This document shows, piece after piece, positions 1 to 8,628 of a stretch of DNA of 56,097 bases (position 1 is the first letter of the stretch; each line of letters starts with the position of its first letter). A model generated the notes under the pieces. That model was not told the DNA's origin, searched no databases, and saw only the letters and a program-made list of their open reading frames with translations. The translations under genes and the position numbers were made by a program. The DNA comes from Clostridia bacterium. GTDB taxonomy: Bacteria > Bacillota > Clostridia > CAKSNL01 > HGM11501. Where the stretch lies: contig JAFQQJ010000001.1 in the NCBI GenBank assembly GCA_017411325.1, forward strand, positions 1 through 56,097, written 5' to 3'.

Positions 1-244
1 CAATATCACCTCTGCGATTATTATACTGCAATTTCACTACTTTTTCAAGTGATATTCTGTACTTCGTACAGAGTGATATTTTTGATAAATCAAAAGTGTT
101 ATTAAAACCCTCGGTTTTAGTGGTATTTTATTCGCCAATAAACTGCCGAAGGCAATACCACTGCGTAGCAATATCACTTGCAAGGCAAATACCACTCGCC
201 AAAAGGCGAATAAAACTGCCGAGTGTCCTTAGGGACACTCGGCA
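1..244. repeat. Hairpin-repeat array 1 (GTGATATT units)
   Basis: The stretch has no credible gene. It is built from an 8-bp unit, GTGATATT or close variants (GTGTTATT, GTGGTATT), at 49, 73, 96 and 120. The same unit appears inverted (AATACCAC/AATATCAC) at 154, 170 and 188, with degenerate copies at 2, 30 and 209. Between units lie short palindromes that differ each time, for example CTGTACttcGTACAG at 57-71 and TCGCCaaaaGGCGA at 196-209. It ends in a 12-bp-stem hairpin (217-244) that could also terminate transcription from the regulator gene on the minus strand. The conserved flanks with variable but always self-complementary cores suggest a structured repeat family. Function is unknown. Confidence 0.75.
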
Positions 245-259
245 TATGCGGCGTTTTTT

Positions 260-1132
260 TTACTTTATGCTTGATATATATGCCTTTGGGGAAAAGCCGG
301 TGGCTTTTTTGAAGCTCCTTGAAAAGTTATGGATACTCGAATAGCCAAATAAGTCAGATATCTGGCTTACCGACAATGTTTTCGTGCGGAGAAGCCTTTT
401 GGCCTCGCTTATGCGCAGGCTCTGATAATATTCCATGGGGCTTTGTCCCGTATCGTCACGGAAAAGCTTGCATAGCTGACTCTTACCGATGGAAAACTTA
501 TCGCATACGGCAGGCAGGGTAACGGTACTGTATACGTTGGATGCAAGATAATTTTTTACAAGCTCGATAACGGAGCTGTCGGTGAGGGTGCGGTTTTCCT
601 CCTGAGTCGGAATTCTCATGAAATCGGAGTTTTTCTCGCGGTAGAGCTTTATCAGAAATTCGGTCAGATAGCAGGATAAAAGCTGTGTTGCACCAAAGGG
701 GGCGTTTGAAAAATCGGGGCTGTCGTGCTTTTCCTGAAATCTCCTGAATTTCCCTAAAGTTTTCTGAGCCTCTTTAATAAAAAGGGAAAGAAGGGTTTTT
801 TCCGTACTGTCCAAAGTGAAAATTTTCTTTTTGAAATAGTCCATAGCTTCGCCTTCTACGCTGAAGGAAATTACAAGCATATTGTTTGGCACCTTCTGGT
901 CTGAAATATGGGCGTGCAAATCGTTGGGCTCGTGAAAAATTACCTGCCCCTGGGAAAGATGTGTGCTTACGCCGTCTGTTACGGCGATAATTTCACCGTT
1001 ATCCACATAAACCAGCTCCCAGAAGTCGTGGCTTTCGGGGGCGTGGGTGAAATCCTTGGTGAACTCGAAGTAATATATACTGTAAAAGCCAAGAACGTTT
1101 ATTTCATTTTTGATTTTCTGAAGTTCATACAT
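260..1132 (-). CDS. AraC family transcriptional regulator
   Basis: This is a 290-aa regulator with an N-terminal cupin-like sugar-sensing domain (about residues 1-150; His/Pro-rich segment FHEPNDLHAH) and a C-terminal double helix-turn-helix AraC domain. The latter carries the typical IGKSQLCKLFRDDTGQSP and ISDLFGYSSIHNFSRSFKK segments. I start it at the ATG at 1132, because GAGGTGA lies 5 nt upstream; the longer TTG start at 1174 has no ribosome binding site. It is transcribed away from the deacetylase/NagB-like pair and probably controls it in response to a sugar. That target is inferred from position only. Confidence 0.9.
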   Translation of the reverse strand: MYELQKIKNEINVLGFYSIYYFEFTKDFTHAPESHDFWELVYVDNGEIIAVTDGVSTHLSQGQVIFHEPNDLHAHISDQKVPNNMLVISFSVEGEAMDYFKKKIFTLDSTEKTLLSLFIKEAQKTLGKFRRFQEKHDSPDFSNAPFGATQLLSCYLTEFLIKLYREKNSDFMRIPTQEENRTLTDSSVIELVKNYLASNVYSTVTLPAVCDKFSIGKSQLCKLFRDDTGQSPMEYYQSLRISEAKRLLRTKTLSVSQISDLFGYSSIHNFSRSFKKATGFSPKAYISSIK

Positions 1133-1255
1133 CTGCGTCACCTCGTCGGAATAAATGATACAAAATAGAACCAAAGTGATAAATACTTTTTATTTTTTTT
1201 ATTATATAATAATAGTAGCGTAATGTCAATTTTTATTTGAAAGAGAGGTATATTT

Positions 1256-1954
1256 ATGAAAGTTCTGGCAGTTGGATGTCATCCCGATGACGTTGAAATC
1301 GGATGCAGCGGTACACTCATCAAATGTGTAAAAAGAGGCGACGAGGTTATGGTTTGCCACGTGGCAAACGGCGATATGGGACATGCTATCATTATGCCCC
1401 CCGAACTTCGTGAAATAAGAATAGGAGAGGCTAAAAAGGCAGGAAGCCTTGCCGGCATCAAGGTTACAACCCTTGACATCGGAGACCTTATGCCCAATGC
1501 GGCAATTCAGGAGCAGCGCGATAAGATGGTTAAGCTCTTGAAAGAGTTCCAGCCCGATTTTATCATCACTCACGCTCCCAACGACTATATGCCCGACCAC
1601 AGAGAGGTTTCAAAGCTTGTATTTGACGCATCCTTTGCGGCAAGCGTACCTCACTACGGCGCAGAAGGCTCTGCGGCTGTAACTCCTATTTTCTATATGG
1701 ACAATCTTGCGGGAACAAACACCATTCCCACAGAGTATGTTGATATCACTGATGAAATCGACTTAAAGCTTCAGATGCTTGAGTGTCACGAAAGCCAGCT
1801 TAAGTGGATGAGAGACCACGACCACATCGACTTTGCTGAGTTTGTAAAGAGCTGCTCACGTTTCCGCGGAATCCAGGCAAGCTGCGGCTATGCAGAAGGC
1901 TATACGCAGGAGCTTTCCTGGCCCAGAATTACAACAAAGAGACTTTTACCGTAA
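1256..1954 (+). CDS. LmbE/PIG-L family deacetylase
   Basis: A 232-aa zinc-dependent de-N-acetylase of the LmbE/PIG-L fold, which removes acetyl groups from N-acetylglucosamine-type sugars or conjugates. The N-terminal GCHPDDVEIG segment holds the metal-binding His and Asp pair, and PDHREVS near residue 115 supplies the distal histidine. The length is usual for the family. The ATG follows GAGAGG with 8 nt spacing. It lies 20 bp upstream of a NagB-like gene and divergent from an AraC regulator, so deacetylation followed by isomerisation/deamination of an amino sugar is a reasonable pathway guess. The true substrate cannot be read from the sequence. Confidence 0.88.
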   Translation: MKVLAVGCHPDDVEIGCSGTLIKCVKRGDEVMVCHVANGDMGHAIIMPPELREIRIGEAKKAGSLAGIKVTTLDIGDLMPNAAIQEQRDKMVKLLKEFQPDFIITHAPNDYMPDHREVSKLVFDASFAASVPHYGAEGSAAVTPIFYMDNLAGTNTIPTEYVDITDEIDLKLQMLECHESQLKWMRDHDHIDFAEFVKSCSRFRGIQASCGYAEGYTQELSWPRITTKRLLP

Positions 1955-1974
1955 AATAAGAGGAGGAAAAAAAC

Positions 1975-2913
1975 ATGGATTTTTTAACAACAGTAAAAGG
2001 CAGTCTTCTTGAAGGCTTCTATCCCAAGGGATGGGATATGGCAAAAATTGATGCTTGCTGCGACAAGGGAGTAGCAAGAGAGGATTTCTGGCACAAGGAC
2101 TTCAATCCCGTTGAATGTCAGAACATCTATGAATTTGATACACTTATGGGACACGAAATTGCTCTTCAGATTAAGAAAGCAAAGGAAGAGGGCATTAAGC
2201 TTGCCATGATTCTTCCTGTAGGTCCTATGGGTATGTATAAGTGGGCATCTTACTTCATCAACGAATGGAACATCAAGTGCGACCACGTTTATACCTTCAA
2301 TATGGACGAATGGGCTGACGGTGACGGAAATACTCTTGAAAACACCAATCCCGCTTCTTTTGAATACAGCATGAAGCAGGCATTTTTCGACAAGCTCGGA
2401 GAAAACACAGTTCCTCCCGCTCAGAGAAATTTTGCCACAAAGGCAAATCTTCCCACATATCCCGAAAAGATTGCGGCATTAAAGGCTGAAGGCGCACGCC
2501 TTGTTCTTGTATTCGGTATCGGAAGAATGTGCCACATCGCATTCTGGGAGCCTCACTTTGCTGATGACTTCAACTCTGTTGAAGAGTGGAAGAGCCAGTG
2601 CTACAGAATCGGCGCAAAGCTTCATCCTCTTACAATCGAACAGAATGCTATAACAAGCTTTAAGAGCCGTTCTACACTTGTTCCCTGCAGAGCCAACACA
2701 ATCGGCCCCGGCCTCTTCTTACAGGCTGACTATATCATCGGCGGTTGCGACGGTGCTCTCGGCAGAGGAATGGGCTGGCAGGGTATGAGCTTCTTAACGA
2801 CTCTTCACTACGGTCCCGAAATCAGCATTCCTTCAACGTTTATGCCCACAATGCCCGGAAGACTCTTCTATCTTTCTGAGCTTGCAGGGCCGTTAGTTGC
2901 TGAATGTAACTAA
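1975..2913 (+). CDS. NagB-like glucosamine-6-phosphate isomerase/deaminase homologue
   Basis: A 312-aa protein of the NagB/RpiA/SOL sugar-phosphate isomerase fold. The FNMDEW motif (about residues 108-113) matches the NagB FNMDEY segment, and the [13 protein letters not shown] segment matches its active-site loop. In characterised NagB this loop reads GxDGHIAFNEP. Here the catalytic Asp is replaced by Met and the Gly by Cys, while His and Glu remain. The protein is also longer than E. coli NagB (266 aa). It probably acts on an amino sugar released by the deacetylase encoded 20 bp upstream, but classical deaminase chemistry is uncertain given the changed residue. Confidence 0.8.
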   Translation: MDFLTTVKGSLLEGFYPKGWDMAKIDACCDKGVAREDFWHKDFNPVECQNIYEFDTLMGHEIALQIKKAKEEGIKLAMILPVGPMGMYKWASYFINEWNIKCDHVYTFNMDEWADGDGNTLENTNPASFEYSMKQAFFDKLGENTVPPAQRNFATKANLPTYPEKIAALKAEGARLVLVFGIGRMCHIAFWEPHFADDFNSVEEWKSQCYRIGAKLHPLTIEQNAITSFKSRSTLVPCRANTIGPGLFLQADYIIGGCDGALGRGMGWQGMSFLTTLHYGPEISIPSTFMPTMPGRLFYLSELAGPLVAECN

Positions 2914-2924
2914 GCATTGACTAT

Positions 2925-3102
2925 TGCGTTGCATAAGCAACGCAGCGATATAAATTCCTGACGGAATTTGCGATATATCCTTGCGGATGCGATATACCTA
3001 AAGGTGCGATATGTCCCTTCGGGACGAGAAAAGGGGATTTATATTATATCGCAACGGAGCAAAGCGGAGTTATATCGCATTTGAACAGAGTGAGTATATC
3101 GC
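2925..3102. repeat. Hairpin-repeat array 2 (GCGATATA units)
   Basis: It follows the NagB-like gene. A perfect 8-bp-stem hairpin (2925-2944) is followed by four forward copies of GCGATATA/G (2945, 2970, 2989, 3006) and three inverted copies TATATCGC (3045, 3071, 3095). The segments between forward units are small palindromes of different sequence: AATTCCtgacGGAATT, TCCttgcGGA, CCTaaAGG and GTCCCttcGGGAC. The plan is the same as in the array at 1-244, but the unit sequence differs. The first hairpins may also act as the transcription end of the deacetylase/NagB-like operon. Confidence 0.78.
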
Positions 3103-3164
3103 CAAAATAAGTTGCATCTAAACCTTATGCCTCGCAATTGGGAAAAGTCGAATATTGCCAAAAT

Positions 3165-3292
3165 CAAAAGCCTCCCCTGTGTAAGGGGAGGTTTTTTGTG
3201 AAGCAAACTCGGAGGGGCTGTAAATGGATGGAATAATAACAATCCCTCTGTCAGCTGTGCCGACAGCTCTCTTTGCACAAAGGAGCCTTGAA
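3165..3292. repeat. MITE-like repeat with terminal inverted repeats
   Basis: The left end has CCTCCCCTgtgtAAGGGGAGG and the right end CTGTCAGCTGTGCCGACAG followed by a GCACAAAGGAGCC end. The outer ends are imperfect inverted repeats of each other (AAAGCCTCCCCTGTG against AAGGCTCCTTTGTG). It resembles from memory the short non-coding repeat common in Oscillospiraceae genomes, with CCTCC/GGAGG ends and a CTCCGTCAGC core. It contains no coding sequence. Together with the array before it, it fills the gene-free stretch between the NagB-like gene and the penicillin-binding protein. Confidence 0.65.
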
Positions 3293-3323
3293 AGACTTGC
3301 ATATGAACCTTATGTATCTCAAT

Positions 3324-3360
3324 AAAAAAAGAAGTCATCCTGACGATGACTTCTTTTTTT
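3324..3360. terminator. Bidirectional rho-independent terminator
   Basis: A perfect stem AAAGAAGTCATC/GATGACTTCTTT with a CTGAC loop and A/T tracts on both sides. It lies directly after the stop codon of the minus-strand penicillin-binding protein gene. Confidence 0.9.
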
Positions 3361-5680
3361 ATATTTCTTCAACTGCTCCGGTGGAAGGAGTAGCTTCGGG
3401 TGACGTTGAAATATCGCTACCTTGCGATGGAGGCACTTCCGTAACAGGCGAAGAGACCTCGGTTTCTGTGGGCACAGAGGTGGAGGGGACTTCTGTAACA
3501 GCTTCTCCGCTTGCCGGGGTGGTTTCGGGATTTGCCGGACTATCTGCGGAAGACGGCACTTCCGCGTTTTCCTCTTCCTCTGAAATATGATTTTCGGGAC
3601 CGCATTTTTTCATAGATAATGCGGTATCTTCAAGCATATGTACCGAATAGGTGGTTTCAAGTGTTGTGCAAATGCTTGTGGCACGAAGACCGCTGACGGT
3701 ACATAAGGTATAGCTGTCGATACCGTCAAAGCTTAGAACACTGTTAAAACTTGTGGGCTTGTCAGAATAATCTATGCCTGACATAACTTTGCGCCACAGA
3801 TTAACGGCAGGGTTGCCGTAAGCATTGATTTTTGTGGGAGTATCATAACCAACCCAGGTAGCACCGATAAGAGAGGGTGTATAGCCTACAAACCATTTAT
3901 CAAAGTCGTTTGTGGTTGTACCTGTTTTGCCGGCGAGCTCAACTCCGCTGAAATTGGCACTGCTTCCGGTTCCTCCGTATACAACGCCTGAAAGAAGCTT
4001 CGTCATAAGTGTCGCGGTGGAGGATTTTATAGCCTTGTTTCTTACGGGATTTTTTGTGTACAGAAGATTTCCGTTATAGTCATATATTTCGGTGTAAGTA
4101 TGAGCTTCGGTAAAGTAGCCCTTACTGATAAAGGGGGAGTATGCCGCGGCAATTTCCATCGGGGAAATGCCGTCTGTCAGACCGCCGAGGGAGAGGGGGG
4201 CAAGGGATTTGTCTGATACTATGCCTTCATCTGTTTTCCGGCTGGCAACAAGGGAAGTGATGCCAAGGGATTCTTCAAGGAATTTATAGGAGCGGGCAAC
4301 GCCCATATCATAAAGAACCTGTGCGGCAGGGACATTTAGCGAACGGGCAACGGCGGTTTTGAGAGATACTAGCTCGGTAGAGTATGTCCCGCCTGAGTTC
4401 CTGGGAGTCCAGGTTGAACCGTCTTCCAGGCGGAAGGTGGTTTTTTCGTTGCTGAGGGCACTTCCGCTGTGAATTATTCCGTAGTCCATTGCGGGAGCAT
4501 AAACTGCAATAGGCTTTATGGAAGAGCCGGGCTGACGGACTGCGGTGGCACGGTTGTAGGTTCTGGAGCCGCCTTTGTCTCCCATTCCTCCTACAACGCC
4601 CTTAACCTCGCCGGTGGCTGCTTCAATAATTACCATAGCGGACTGCATAAGCTCGCCCTTTGAATTTTTTATGAAGTTTGCTTCGTTTTCGTACACATTT
4701 TCAAGGGTTGCCTGAATTTCGGGGTCTATCGTGCAGTTAATCTGAAGACCGCCGGTGTAGAGAAGGTTTTGTGCCATTGCGGGGCTGTAATTATATTTAT
4801 TTTCAAGATCGCTTAAAACCTCATCTATTACGGTGTCAACGAAATAGGAGTAGTAGGAGGTGTGAAACTCTGCCGCGCGGCGGAATTCCAACTCATATTC
4901 TGCCGCCTCTTCGTATTCCTCTTCGGAAATCATTTCAAGCTCAAGCATTTTGGAAAGAACTGTAAGCTGCTTTTCCTTGTTGGCTTCGGGATTTAAGTAA
5001 GGATCGTATCTGGAAGGGTACTGTGTTATGCCTGCAATCGAGGCACATTCGGCAAGATTAAGCTCGGAAAGCTCTTTGTCAAAGTATACCTTGGAAGCGG
5101 CACCTACGCCGTTACAGTTCTGGCTTAAGTATATTGTGTTTAAGTAAAGCTCAAGAATTTCGTTTTTGGATAAATCGTTTTCAAGACGGACAGACCGGTA
5201 AATTTCCCTGAATTTACGAAGGATGGACCGGTCATCTTCCTTGGTGAGGTTTTTGACGAGCTGCTGTGTTATGGTGCTTCCGCCATAGACAGAACGGTTT
5301 CTGTCGAAAAGGCGCATAAAAGTATTTATACCGGCACCGGCAAGTCTTTTTATGTCAAAGCCGGGGTGAGAATAAAAACGCTCATCCTCAATGGCTACGA
5401 AGGCATTTTTCATATCCAGCGGAATTTCGTCGAAGCTTGCCCAGGTTCTGTTTTCCTCGCTGAACAGATTCTGAATGATAACTTTTTCGCCCTTGTCATC
5501 TTCATAATATATGGTGGAGGTCATTTTCATATTGAGCAGGGAAGTGTCGATAGGCTCGGTGGTAAGACATATTGCAGTGCCGCCGATAATTCCGAGCAAG
5601 ATAACAGACACCATAAGTATGAGTAAAATACTTGAAATCTTTTTTCCGGGTTTTCTCCTGATTCTTTTATCTTTAGCCAT
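3359..5680 (-). CDS. Class A penicillin-binding protein (PBP1A type)
   Basis: A 773-aa bifunctional peptidoglycan synthase. A short basic cytoplasmic tail and one transmembrane helix (about residues 15-37) precede a GT51 glycosyltransferase domain with EDERFYSHPGFD (catalytic Glu), GGSTITQQLVKN and ELYLNTIYL. A transpeptidase domain follows, with SSIK (nucleophile Ser386), SLN and KTGTT motifs, all intact. The last 85 or so residues are rich in Glu, Pro, Ser and Thr, typical of clostridial PBPs whose tail sits in the wall. The gene is monocistronic, ends at a strong hairpin, and starts at an ATG preceded by GGAATGATGAAAG. Confidence 0.95.
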   Translation of the reverse strand: MAKDKRIRRKPGKKISSILLILMVSVILLGIIGGTAICLTTEPIDTSLLNMKMTSTIYYEDDKGEKVIIQNLFSEENRTWASFDEIPLDMKNAFVAIEDERFYSHPGFDIKRLAGAGINTFMRLFDRNRSVYGGSTITQQLVKNLTKEDDRSILRKFREIYRSVRLENDLSKNEILELYLNTIYLSQNCNGVGAASKVYFDKELSELNLAECASIAGITQYPSRYDPYLNPEANKEKQLTVLSKMLELEMISEEEYEEAAEYELEFRRAAEFHTSYYSYFVDTVIDEVLSDLENKYNYSPAMAQNLLYTGGLQINCTIDPEIQATLENVYENEANFIKNSKGELMQSAMVIIEAATGEVKGVVGGMGDKGGSRTYNRATAVRQPGSSIKPIAVYAPAMDYGIIHSGSALSNEKTTFRLEDGSTWTPRNSGGTYSTELVSLKTAVARSLNVPAAQVLYDMGVARSYKFLEESLGITSLVASRKTDEGIVSDKSLAPLSLGGLTDGISPMEIAAAYSPFISKGYFTEAHTYTEIYDYNGNLLYTKNPVRNKAIKSSTATLMTKLLSGVVYGGTGSSANFSGVELAGKTGTTTNDFDKWFVGYTPSLIGATWVGYDTPTKINAYGNPAVNLWRKVMSGIDYSDKPTSFNSVLSFDGIDSYTLCTVSGLRATSICTTLETTYSVHMLEDTALSMKKCGPENHISEEEENAEVPSSADSPANPETTPASGEAVTEVPSTSVPTETEVSSPVTEVPPSQGSDISTSPEATPSTGAVEEI

Positions 5681-5828
5681 TCTTTCATCATTCCTTTCCG
5701 ATAAGCAACAGCTAATTATATTTCAATATACATTATATCAGCGAATTTTTAAAAAAGTATTACAAACGCATATTTTTTTGGTTACAGGTAAAAATAGTAA
5801 TGATTAATAATTGAAAAGATGTGTTTTT

Positions 5829-6143
5829 ATGAGAAAAATCTTATGGATTGCTGTGGCATCTGCGGTGGTTTTAAGCCTTGGTTTTTTTATATCTGGAAAT
5901 GAGGAGGCATTCAGGGAAGATTTTGCAGATAAAAATAAAGCCTCTGACAATGAGCGAGGCTTTGTGGTGTACGCCGAAAACGAATATGTGGCCCTGTATA
6001 AAATTGAAGCCGGTAAAAAAGAGCTTTTGAAAAAGAAAGAATATATGCCCGTGAGAGAAAGTGACCTTGAATTGCTGCGAGAAGGAATAAGGGCAGAGAG
6101 CCTTGAAGAGGCACTTGTGATTTTTGAGGATTTTATAAGCTGA
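5829..6143 (+). CDS. Small membrane-anchored protein, BofC-C-terminal-domain-like
   Basis: This 104-aa protein has an N-terminal hydrophobic helix (residues 2-19) and an extracytoplasmic domain. The latter begins FVVYAENEYVALYKIEAG and ends with LELLREGIRAESLEEALVIFEDF. That pattern resembles the small C-terminal domain of BofC seen in many clostridial proteins. The assignment is from memory of the pattern and not certain. I chose the ATG at 5829 over the in-frame TTG at 5811, because only the former puts the hydrophobic stretch at the N-terminus. It is convergent with the ABC ATPase gene and shares a terminator with it. Confidence 0.6.
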   Translation: MRKILWIAVASAVVLSLGFFISGNEEAFREDFADKNKASDNERGFVVYAENEYVALYKIEAGKKELLKKKEYMPVRESDLELLREGIRAESLEEALVIFEDFIS

Positions 6144-6172
6144 ATATGAAAAAACGGTTTTTTACGGATAAA

Positions 6173-6208
6173 AAAACTCCGATGCTTTTGCATCGGAGCT
6201 TTTTTTTA
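6173..6208. terminator. Bidirectional terminator
   Basis: Stem CTCCGATGC/GCATCGGAG with a TTTT loop, flanked by A-rich and T-rich runs. It serves the small plus-strand gene and the minus-strand ABC ATPase. Confidence 0.9.
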
Positions 6209-7327
6209 GTTGAGGATTGCAAGCTCTGTATCCTTGTCGAAGATGTGAAGTCTGTTTGTATCGAATACAACGTCTACCTTCTCGCCTGCCTTAGCCTTTG
6301 TTCTGGGGTTAACTCTTGCAACAGCATGTGTGCCGTCGATATCAAGGTGGAGAAGTGTATCTGCACCAAGTGATTCTGTTAAGTCAACATCAACGGTAAT
6401 TAAGCTGTCAGCCATTGTTGCAAGATAGTTTTCTTCATCGTGCACGTTTTCAGGTCTGATACCGATGATAACGTCCTTGCCGATATATTCGGGATGAGAA
6501 TCCATAAGCTGCTTAGCCTTGCCTTCAACAAGGTAAATCTTGTGGCTTTCGCCGAAGGTGATGACAACTCTGTCGCCTTCCTTATCAAGCTTTGCATTGA
6601 TGAAGTTCATTTCGGGGCTTCCGATGAAGCCTGCAACGAAGAGATTAACGGGATGATCATAAAGCTCCTGAGGAGAGTCAACCTGCTGAATGTAACCATC
6701 CTTCATAACAACGATTCTTGTACCCATGGTAAGAGCTTCTGTCTGGTCATGTGTAACGTAAATGAAGGTTGTCTGAAGTCTCTGATGAAGCTTGGAAATC
6801 TCAGCTCTCATCTGTACACGGAGCTTAGCGTCAAGGTTTGATAAGGGTTCGTCCATTAAGAATACCTTGGGCTCACGAACGATAGCACGACCGAGAGCAA
6901 CACGCTGTCTCTGACCACCGGATAAAGCCTTGGGCTTTCTGTCGAGAAGGTGCTCAATACCGAGAATCTTTGCAGCCTCGCCAACACGTCTCTTGATTTC
7001 GTCCTTGGGAGTCTTGCGGAGCTTAAGTCCGAAAGCCATATTGTCGAATACTGTCATATGGGGATAAAGAGCATAGTTCTGGAAAACCATTGCAATGTCT
7101 CTGTCCTTGGGAGCAACGTCGTTCATAAGCTTTCCGTCAATGTAGAGCTGACCGGAAGAAATGTCTTCAAGACCTGCAATCATACGGAGAGTTGTGGACT
7201 TACCGCATCCGGAAGGACCAACAAGGATTATAAATTCCTTGTCTTCGATTTCGAGACAAATGTCGTTAGCAGCGATAACGCCGCCGGAATATTTTTTGTA
7301 AATGTTTTTTAAGCTTAAACCTGCCAT
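6206..7327 (-). CDS. ugpC: Carbohydrate ABC transporter ATPase, UgpC/MsmX family
   Basis: A 373-aa ATPase of the MalK/UgpC/MsmX group that energises sugar importers. The nucleotide-binding domain (residues 1-235) has Walker [11 protein letters not shown]-loop [10 protein letters not shown], signature LSGGQRQR, Walker [13 protein letters not shown] and switch THD. The C-terminal part (about 240-373) is the OB-fold regulatory domain, including the GIRPE motif. No permease or binding protein lies nearby. This is common for MsmX-type shared ATPases that serve several sugar transporters, which I infer here. AGGAGG lies 12 nt before the ATG, a rather long spacing. Confidence 0.92.
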   Translation of the reverse strand: MAGLSLKNIYKKYSGGVIAANDICLEIEDKEFIILVGPSGCGKSTTLRMIAGLEDISSGQLYIDGKLMNDVAPKDRDIAMVFQNYALYPHMTVFDNMAFGLKLRKTPKDEIKRRVGEAAKILGIEHLLDRKPKALSGGQRQRVALGRAIVREPKVFLMDEPLSNLDAKLRVQMRAEISKLHQRLQTTFIYVTHDQTEALTMGTRIVVMKDGYIQQVDSPQELYDHPVNLFVAGFIGSPEMNFINAKLDKEGDRVVITFGESHKIYLVEGKAKQLMDSHPEYIGKDVIIGIRPENVHDEENYLATMADSLITVDVDLTESLGADTLLHLDIDGTHAVARVNPRTKAKAGEKVDVVFDTNRLHIFDKDTELAILN

Positions 7328-7470
7328 ATCTGATTATTTCCTCCTAAATATTGTTAAAGTGATAACTTTATTGGTGATACATTAATAGGATACCACAGTT
7401 TTGGAAAAAAAGAAAGTGTGTTTATTAACAAAAAAAGAAAAGTATCTTTGGCACTATTGCATAAATATAT

Positions 7471-8157
7471 CTAAAAAACACTTTCGTCGGGCTTTAACGG
7501 GCGATATTCCCCTTCTTTAAGACTTTCATCAAGGGTAAGGTTGCCGAATCGTATCCTTTTAAGATAGGTTACTTTGTTGCCGCGGGATTCAAACATCAGC
7601 TTGACCTGATGGAATTTTCCTTCGCATATTGTGAGGTTTGCACTTTTTGAAGAAAGAATGTTGAGCTCTGCCGGAAGGGTTTTTGTGCCGCCTGCAATAT
7701 ATACACCTTCGGTAAAGGCTGTCCTGTCTTCTTCCGTTATTTCTTTTTCCGTTTCCACATAATAAGTTTTTTCTACGTGGGATTTGGGGGAAAGGGCTTT
7801 GTGTGCCATTTCTCCGTCGTTTGAAATTAAAAGCAGCCCCACGGTGTCTATGTCAAGTCTTCCTACGGGGAATAAATCGTAGTGGGCATATTTTTTATCA
7901 ATGAGGGATAAAACGGTTTTCTTTGTCTTGTCCTCCGTTGCGGAAATCACACCGGAGGGCTTATTCATCATAAGATAAATAAATGGGGTATAAAAGACAG
8001 GTTGTCCCATATATGTTACGGAATCGTTTTCCGTAACCTTGAAGGCAGAATCCTTTATAACGGCGGAATTAACGGTAACGCCGCCTTTTTTTATTACGTT
8101 TTTTATTTCGCTCCGACTGCCAAGAGCCGAGTCGGCAAGAAATTTATCCAGTCGCAT
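7471..8157 (-). CDS. rsuA: 16S rRNA pseudouridine synthase, RsuA/RluB family
   Basis: A 228-aa pseudouridine synthase with an N-terminal S4 RNA-binding domain (MRLDKFLADSALGSRSEIK) and a catalytic domain. The catalytic Asp lies in GRLDIDTVGLLLISNDG. Its length and S4 domain fit RsuA, which acts on the small-subunit rRNA; RluB/RluE-type activity is a possible alternative. AAAGGAG precedes the ATG. It is the last gene of a probable five-gene minus-strand run starting with yunB, 3 bp downstream of a DUF4830 gene. Confidence 0.88.
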   Translation of the reverse strand: MRLDKFLADSALGSRSEIKNVIKKGGVTVNSAVIKDSAFKVTENDSVTYMGQPVFYTPFIYLMMNKPSGVISATEDKTKKTVLSLIDKKYAHYDLFPVGRLDIDTVGLLLISNDGEMAHKALSPKSHVEKTYYVETEKEITEEDRTAFTEGVYIAGGTKTLPAELNILSSKSANLTICEGKFHQVKLMFESRGNKVTYLKRIRFGNLTLDESLKEGEYRPLKPDESVF

Positions 8158-8160
8158 AAG

Positions 8161-8577
8161 CTACTCCTTTTTATTCGGGATAAGCGGAATCATTTCTCCC
8201 GAAAGTGATGGATTTAAGATATCTCCTCCGCATATTTTTCCTTCGGAAACAAGTATGTTTGCCAGGGTGTAGTCGCAGTCCGTAAGGCGGAAGGTGTATC
8301 TTGTTACCGTTTTTCCGCGGAAGGGTGTGAGATCAAAGCCTGCTTCCTTCTGAAGTGAATTGTAGGATTCGTAAACCTTTCCGAATCCCTCGGGAACGGC
8401 TATATCCGCTTTTTCCGGAGGCGTCTTACGGAAAGTATACCCCAGATCCCTTAAAAAGCTTCTGCAAAGCATTATGTTTTCGTCATTAGGCTTTGCGGAA
8501 AGAAAAACTGCGGTGAGAAGCGTGAGGATTAAAAGAACCGTTAGTACAATCTGACTCTTTTTAACAACAAAAAACAT
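8161..8577 (-). CDS. DUF4830-like membrane-anchored protein
   Basis: A 138-aa protein with one N-terminal hydrophobic helix (about residues 10-27) and an outer domain. Its YNSLQKEAGFDLTPFRGK and VTRYTFRL segments match what I recall of the DUF4830 family, a small domain of unknown function in Clostridia. The C-terminus carries GGDILNPSLSGEMIPL. It sits between the TSCPD gene and rsuA and is probably co-transcribed with them. No catalytic motif is visible. Confidence 0.65.
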   Translation of the reverse strand: MFFVVKKSQIVLTVLLILTLLTAVFLSAKPNDENIMLCRSFLRDLGYTFRKTPPEKADIAVPEGFGKVYESYNSLQKEAGFDLTPFRGKTVTRYTFRLTDCDYTLANILVSEGKICGGDILNPSLSGEMIPLIPNKKE

Positions 8578-8628
8578 ATAAGCACCCCTTATTATGAGTT
8601 ATTATATGTTTATGTGGCAAAAACGGTT

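Noticed and set aside
1..244. Possible CRISPR array
   Set aside because: Units are 8 bp and occur in both orientations; spacers are short palindromes of unequal length; no cas genes.
96..344. Plus-strand reading frame of 82 codons through the hairpin array
   Set aside because: It runs through repeat units and then into the 3' end of the AraC gene in antisense; no ribosome binding site and no recognisable protein.
3039..3338. Minus-strand 99-codon frame between NagB-like and PBP genes
   Set aside because: It lies entirely within repeats and the MITE-like element; no start signal.
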